Below, piece after piece: positions 58,327-64,000 of a DNA stretch of 64,000 nucleotides (within the stretch, counting starts at the first letter, position 1; every line of letters starts with the position of its first letter). The notes under the pieces were generated by a model. It saw only the letters and a program-made list of their open reading frames with translations, was not told where the DNA came from and made no database searches. Source of the DNA: Trema orientale (lineage: Eukaryota > Streptophyta > Magnoliopsida > Rosales > Cannabaceae); the NCBI GenBank assembly GCA_002914845.1, contig JXTC01000153.1, forward strand, positions 529,664-593,663, given 5' to 3'. A program made the position numbers and the translations under genes.

Positions 58327-59600
58327 GCTTTTGTGTTTTTCTTTGGTCATCTTGACTTGGATGTCCCAAATCACAATCAATGGGCTTTAGAATTTTCAAG
58401 CTTTGATTTGGTCTCCTTTTTCCTAGCTGATTCTCTATTCTCTCCTCTTTACCCTGTGACACTGTTTGGTTCCTCTGAAACCCTGCAGGAAAGAAAATTT
58501 CAACACTTTGAGAACGACTTGTTGGATCATTTTGTTTCTTCTTCCCATGTACAGAAATCATAACCAACAGTCCGAGTCCTATTTTGTGGTGCCATAAATT
58601 AAAATAGGTTCATTTTTGCTACAATTGAGCTTATCTATTCTCCTAATTATCAACGTGCTTGCGGCATAAGTATATGTTATTTCACTAGTAATATTAGCAA
58701 TGTTGCTAACTTATTTAAATTTGAGTCGGAACTTTCTCCGGATTGGGACAAAGAGTGTTTCTGCTGGACATGGTTTGCAGGGGGCACACTTGACTAGATT
58801 GCGCTGTTTATTTAATCGAAATTCAAGATGATTGATAAGCTTCCGCTTCATTCTGTTGACCCACCAATGATAATCAACCAAATTTATAGCAGTCTCTTGA
58901 AGGATTGAAGCTTCCACTCTCATCACAGTTTGAAGTTTAAACCTCTACCATGACAATTGACAATTAGCAACTAGCTCACGGCACATCTTTTTTTTGGGAG
59001 CATGAAAACAAGGCACATGGACTTGCTCTGTTAATAATTTTGAGTCTTGGGATCTAAAGAGAACCAGGAAAAGGCCTCAACTCTCAAAGCCTCTTTTACA
59101 ATATGCATATGCATATCTTGGAATACAAAATAGCCCTTTCTCTCAAGGATGAGAGACACAATGTTTTGGCGTTCTTTTTCTTCTCCACTACAATTTGGTG
59201 CTTTCGGTTGTAGGCAGAATGATTTCAGTCTATGGTTTTTGTCCCCCAAAGATGATCACTAAAGATTGCGTTATGTCTTTCCTTTTCGTTTATTATGTTA
59301 TATTAACTAAACGGAATTTAAGGATAAAAAATTATATCTAAAACCAATTAGTGTCCTGTTATAAATTTATCCAATTTATACACTCCTCGAGGAGGAAAAA
59401 AATAATAACAAGAATTTCAATCATTTTCACTGTTTTTATTTGAACTTTCATCCAAAGTCATTGTTTCAATAATTTCCAATTTTTCATGTTTATTTCAATA
59501 ATTCAATTTTTCTATTCAGATATCACATTAATCACTTCAGTTATTAAAATATCTTTTTTTCTTGGTGAATATTTTTCTTTTTGGATGATCAATAATCCAC

Positions 59601-59644
59601 ATACTATGCCTTTTTTTTTTTTTTTCCGATGATAATACCATGCC
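59601..59644 (-). mobile_element. Poly(T) micro-insertion with direct repeats
   Basis: ATACTATGCC (59601-59610) is followed by T15, CCGATGATA and ATACCATGCC (59635-59644). One mismatch separates the repeats. The layout is the same as at 30243-30291, 35904-35957 and 58273-58326. Confidence 0.5.
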
Positions 59645-60176
59645 ATTTTCCAAGTCTTCGCGATTTTCTCAAAGAAATAAAAACAAGTATTGGTGGATAC
59701 TTCATGTACAAAGAAATGATCTCTGTTCTTACCTTCTTTTTAGTCCAAAAGAAAAGTCGGTCCAAAATTGATTTTCATGGGGAAAAAAAATGAAAAAACA
59801 AATAACCTATGTACTTCGAAGAAAAAACGCCTTCCTTTCCCTTCTCTTCCCTTCTCTTCTCTTCGTCAGCAAGTCATTCCCAAAGAGTCTAAAACCTTCT
59901 TTCTCTCTCTGTCTCTCTCCTTAGCGTTCAGGAGCTAAATATACCCACCAAATTAATATAATCCAAAACTCCAAAAATAAAAATAAAAAAAAAAACAAAA
60001 TCATGCCCAAGACTTTATAATCCAATTTAGATCCTCTTCCGTGACCCATTTTTGTTCCTTCTTTTCTTTCTGGATTAGTATATTGATACAGCGATCGCTG
60101 ACACTGCCATTTTTCTAAATTAATTTTCTGTAATTAGTGACACCAGAGCTTTGCTTTCTCTCCGATCTTTATCAAG

Positions 60177-62617
60177 ATGACCCTGAGAAACCCTCCTTAC
60201 ACAAACCCAAAACCCTGCAAGCATCTTTTAGATTACAAGCTCAAACATGGCTTTAATGGCTATAAATCTCTCCAAAAGTGTATCAGAACCACCCCAAATG
60301 GCAGGTCAAGCGTTGAGAAGCCCAATACAAAAATACCCAGCTGCAGTTCCTGTAATGGGTTTCAAGGTAGATTCTATTTTTGTCTCGTTTGCTCATCCAT
60401 CTCGTGCTTAGACCACATCCTCATGCATACCCAGTTTCAGAATGGTCATAATATAGCGATTGACCTTGATAGGGCTGAGCTTTATTGCATCGTATGCTCG
60501 GATCAGGTCTACGATCCTGATTTTGACAGGGCTGTGATGTCTAAACACATGGTGGACATGCCTGATGTTAAGGATGATATTCAGAGTATTGGGGAGAGAC
60601 TATGTAAGAGAAAGAGGTCGGTTTCAGGAGTCCAATTGGTGGATTTGAAGAAGCCCCAGGAGTTGATTTTGATGAGAGATCGGAGGGCTAAGTCGTGTTA
60701 TCCATTGGGTTTGAGGGGATTAAACAACTTGGGCAATACTTGTTTCATGAACTCTGTGTTGCAAGCTTTGCTACATGCACCCCCGTTGAGGAGTTACTTT
60801 TTGACCAATCAGCATGACCGGGAAACTTGCCGGAAGAGATCGGTTAACCGGCTTTGTTTGCCTTGTGATATTGATAGTATTTTCTCGGCCGTTTTCTCCG
60901 GTGATCGGTCTCCCTATAGTCCTGCTCAATTTCTTTACAGGTCTGCAATTGCTCTTTAGGTGCAACTGTGATATGATATCATGTTGTCAGCAATTTTTGC
61001 TATGGTGATTTTATGATGACAGATTTAGTTGAATAGTGGATAGTAGTTGCAGTATATCGTTTCTTTAAGCTCTAACAGATGCCATAAGCCTATACTGTTT
61101 TGTTTGTTACCAAGTTTGAAGCTTTTCGTTTGATTCAACCAGGTTGGGATATAAGTTGCATTTGGTTTAAAATGGGGTTTTTCTGTTTTGAATGTGTATT
61201 CTCTAGATGCTGCATGAAAGATAAGTTATTTGACCAATTCGTGCTTTCTGTAATATGTCATCATTTAGGCTTGTACATTTACTTTCCTAAGTTGATGTAT
61301 GGAGTGAACTGAACTCTGAAGTGCTGAAAATTTTACTTTTTTCACTTCAAGTTGGTGGCAGCATTCAGCGAATCTGGCAAGTTATGAGCAGCAGGATGCT
61401 CATGAGTTCTTCATTTCGGTGTTAGATGGTATCCATGAGAAGGAGGATAAACTAAGGAACAAAAAAAGAGGTAATTAATTTCTGAATATCAGATGTTCTG
61501 CTTTTCAGTCATTTGTGGGAACGCTTCCAAGGTGTTTAAGGATGATTGTTCTCAGTCATATTCCGAGTTGCCATAAGCAGCATCTGGAAGCAAATCGGAG
61601 TTTTTTCGAGATTCTATATTGTTGATACTAATCAAGGAGAACCATAAATTTATTAGTACTTGAAAGAAACTTCTATTATGTCTGGAAGAAGTTGAAAAAA
61701 TTTCAAATGATTGCATTAATGTGTGTTTGGGGGATTTATAACAATAGATTTCAGGTTCCAGTAGAAGCATTTGTAGCCTCTATTCTCCAGTGCTTGAAAC
61801 TTGTATGCTTTACTCATGAAAACACATCGTGTCTTTCACAGAAAATGGAGATTGCCAGTGCATTGCTCATAGGGTGTTCTCAGGAATGTTGAGATCAGAT
61901 GTCACATGTATGACCTGTGGATTCACTTCAACGACGTATGACCCTTGTGTTGACATTTCGCTCAACCTTGAAACCAGCAATTATTCCGCAGCAAATGTAG
62001 CCAACAAGCCTGTTAAACCAAATGAAGGCAGCTGCACGTCCACTCTTTTAGGTTGTTTGGACTTGTTCACAAGGCCAGAGAAGTTGGGATCGGATCAGAA
62101 ACTGTACTGTGAAAAATGTCGAGAACGGCAAGACTCATCAAAGCAACTGTCCATCAGAAGACTCCCATTGGTATTGTGTCTGCATATAAAAAGATTTGAG
62201 CATTCGCTGGTCAGAAAAATGTCAAGGAAGATCGACAGCTATTTGCATTTTCCCTTCTCCTTAGACATGATGCCGTATCTGTCATCCTCAATCATCAGAA
62301 ACAGATTTGGTAATAGAATCTTCGCTTTTGAGGGCGATGAATCTGACATGTCTACAGACTTTGAGGTTTTTGCAGTGGTGACACATTCTGGGACTTTAGA
62401 ATCTGGTCATTACGTGACTTATTTGCGCTTAAGTGATCAATGGTACAAATGTGATGATGCTTGGATTACTGAGGTCGACGAGGGAATTGTAAGAGCTTCT
62501 CAGTGTTACATGATGTTTTACGTGCAGAAGATGCTTTACTACAAAGCCAATGAGAATCTGAGTTACTTGCCCATCTCCCCAAAGGGAGAGGCATTTCATC
62601 CAATTTCTGGTTGTTGA
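60177..62617 (+). CDS. UBP22: Ubiquitin carboxyl-terminal hydrolase, UBP22 type (3 exons, 552 aa)
   Basis: Exons are 60177-60940, 61352-61470 and 61842-62617, with agreeing phases and GT-AG introns. UBP22 is the plant counterpart of yeast Ubp8/human USP22, the nuclear protease of the SAGA deubiquitinating module that removes ubiquitin from histone H2B. Residues 14-107 form a ZnF-UBP domain (C14, H16, C56, C59, C69, C72, C77, H80, H84, C104, C107 are candidate ligands). The USP fold begins at about 177: Cys box GLRGLNNLGNTCFMNSVLQA with C189, then SWWQHSANLASYEQQDAHEF and a CMTCG/CEKCRE zinc site. The His box follows, HSGTLESGHYVTYLRL with H484, then CDDAWITEVDE. Length matches the family (about 550 aa). 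The complete catalytic set suggests an active enzyme. Confidence 0.95.
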
Positions 62618-63637
62618 TAAAATGAATATGGGGTGACAAATTGGCTGATTGAAACATGATTCTCAGACGCATTTCAAGGCCCGCTACAAGCTGCGTAATA
62701 GCATGAAAGAAAAATCTCCATTTTCTGGTTCTTGGGACTTTTGGGACTTAAAAAAGCTCCTCGAGTAGAAGAAGGAATTATTATTCCAAATCAAGCACGA
62801 CGCCTCGAATGATGAAATAAAATTGCTGGTTTATGAAGATCCCAGCTCCGAGGGAGAGATTTTTCTGTTGCAAATTCCAGAACCCAGATGAGACCTCATC
62901 TGTTCATGGACGTCAGTGTGGATGGTTTGCCAAAGGGATGTTGGCCAAACCGCCGGATTACCGACTTCATTTACCATATACTCTAATCTAAGAATTCTTT
63001 TTTGAACTAAGAAAAAAAAATGTCAGAATTCTTTGGCTGCAATTCAAGCGTGTACAGCATAGACCATTACAAGTAAAACGGGAACTTGTTTAAGATTCCT
63101 GCTCTTTCAGATTTCTATGAAGCAATATGTTCTAAACTGGCTCTTCCACGCATTGCTCCAGTTTTTCCTGCGTCTTTCTTGAATCTTTGGAAGAAGTTTC
63201 CACCACAATTTGTTTTGGCCTTCTTATTCCTGAATAGATGTTTGGAGCTTCTCTTTTCTTTTTTCTTTTTTTTTTTTTAAACTAAAATAGGTCATTCAAC
63301 GAAAACTGTTTCATCTTAAAGGTCAAATGAAGAAGTGATTTTGAAAGAACAAAAGACATTTTGATCATATGTGTTCTTATATTTTATTGCAAATTATATA
63401 TGTTTAGAACGAATCTGAATCATAATCCCCGAGGTAAACAAAATGTAGACGCGTTCCTTGTCAATTCTGTGGAATAGAAAAAATGATCATGTATAATTTC
63501 CTCAATTTAGACTAAAGCTTGAACATGTAGTCTTTTATTTGGCTAAATGTGAAGTGGTGAGCTACTAATGTTATTCTTGCGGGATAGCCTCTCACTTTCG
63601 TTGGAGGTATTTTCTTAGCCTCTTCTTTAATATTAAA
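62618..63637. other. Sequence downstream of UBP22
   Basis: The UBP22 3' UTR should take up the first few hundred bases. I see no second gene. A pyrimidine-rich T run occurs near 63255-63280. The rest is AT-rich without recognisable repeats up to the Helitron end at 63638. Confidence 0.4.
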
Positions 63638-64000
63638 CTAGACGTTATACCGTACTTTGTGCGATACGGTATTAATATTGCATATATTAGACTTAATTTA
63701 TAGTTAAGTTCAATGTATTATAATATTAAAGAATGTATTTGTCTCTATATTTATTTTGATGAGATGAATATTACATAACTTTTTGTTTAATGAACTAAAT
63801 TTAATATAAGGTATAATTAATATTAAATTAAATATAATATTATATAAAACATTAAACAATATATTTATTTTTACATTTATTTTGATGCAACGAATGTATC
63901 ACAAGTATTAGTTAAACAATGTATTTATTTTTACATTTATTTTGATACAACGAATGTATCACAGCTATTTGTTCGATGAACTAAATTTAATATAAAGTAT
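63638..64000 (-). mobile_element. Helitron 3' end, cut by the window edge
   Basis: On the - strand the element ends TACGGTATAACGTCTAG followed by T. A hairpin, CCGTA then TCGCACAAAG then TACGG, lies just before the end. The sequence from CTAG inward (CGTTATACC, CTTTGTGCGA, GGTATTAATATTGCATA) matches the Helitron-like fragment at 24101. Imperfect TATTTATTTTGATG...CGAATGTA units repeat toward the window end. The 5' end lies outside. Confidence 0.65.

Larger units (their letters stand above)
57271..60176. other. Intergenic DNA between the MAPR and UBP22 genes
   Basis: I see no supported gene. The first few hundred bases should be the MAPR 3' UTR. Two phrases on ACTATATTGTGTGG/ACTATAATGTCTGG recur near 57590 and 57745, a weak local duplication. 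Two poly(T) micro-insertions with direct repeats lie at 58273-58326 and 59601-59644. Frames on the - strand near 58711-58926 and 59031-59249 have no recognisable domain. 59820-59930 is pyrimidine-rich and belongs to the UBP22 leader region. Confidence 0.4.

Noticed and set aside
58711-59249. Two - strand open frames of about 70 codons
   Set aside because: No start context, domain, splice partner or similarity to a known family is visible; AT-rich intergenic DNA yields such frames by chance.
1-64000. CRISPR arrays, tRNA, rRNA or prokaryotic operons
   Set aside because: No regularly spaced repeats with unique spacers, no complete tRNA-like cloverleaf and no bacterial gene organisation were seen; gene structure is that of a plant nucleus.

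Overview
This window is nuclear DNA from a flowering plant, most likely a rosid eudicot; I cannot name the species. It is AT-rich. Its genes have several exons, GT-AG introns and plant-type protein families, and they are separated and invaded by plant transposable elements. I see no bacterial, organellar or CRISPR feature and no intact tRNA or rRNA gene.

Five host genes can be read in full, all on the + strand. (1) 2629-8565: an ILL6-type amidohydrolase of the ILR1 family (4 exons, 490 aa), with two G-boxes upstream. (2) 17502-21099: an EamA/SLC35F5-like drug/metabolite transporter (8 exons, 393 aa) with a second copy of its first coding exon at 16819-16899. (3) 32095-34708: EMC4, a subunit of the ER membrane protein complex (6 exons, 180 aa). 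(4) 56968-57270: a 100-aa MAPR cytochrome-b5-like protein (single exon). (5) 60177-62617: a UBP22-type ubiquitin protease of the SAGA deubiquitinating module (3 exons, 552 aa). From memory, the Arabidopsis EMC4 and UBP22 genes are neighbours. Here they lie about 25 kb apart, with transposable elements and the MAPR gene between them. The five genes do not form a pathway.

Most of the rest is mobile DNA. 0.7-1.8 kb: a palindromic MITE, a tRNA-derived SINE and a long-TIR MITE. ILL6 introns: a SINE, a hAT MITE and a (TA)n-flanked MITE. 10.3-14.8 kb: another (TA)n MITE, then a 2.4-kb solo LTR (TSD ATAAA) that carries a 1.57-kb solo LTR (TSD TAAAC). 15.8-16.45 kb: a hAT-like element inside a palindromic MITE. 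23.1-25.8 kb: a Tourist-like MITE, a Helitron end between 248-bp direct repeats, and two abutting (TA)n MITEs. 26.3-31.9 kb: a long-TIR MITE, a second 2.4-kb solo LTR, a hAT element inside another MITE and a palindromic MITE. 34.4 kb: a MITE in an EMC4 intron. 36.3 kb: a hAT MITE with a perfect TSD. 37.9-46.9 kb: a decayed Tat-lineage Ty3/gypsy element. 47.0-51.1 kb: a decayed PIF/Harbinger element. 51.6-56.6 kb: an internally deleted Ty3/gypsy element on the - strand, ending about 390 bp before the MAPR gene. 63.6 kb to the window end: a second Helitron end.

I did not find a clearly new biological system. The best leads are the duplicated first exon of the transporter, the four tiny poly(T) insertions with target-site duplications, the Helitron hairpins with compensatory changes, the MITE family found only in (TA)n tracts, the polypurine tract that lies inside an open reading frame, and the TATA box enclosed by an inverted repeat.
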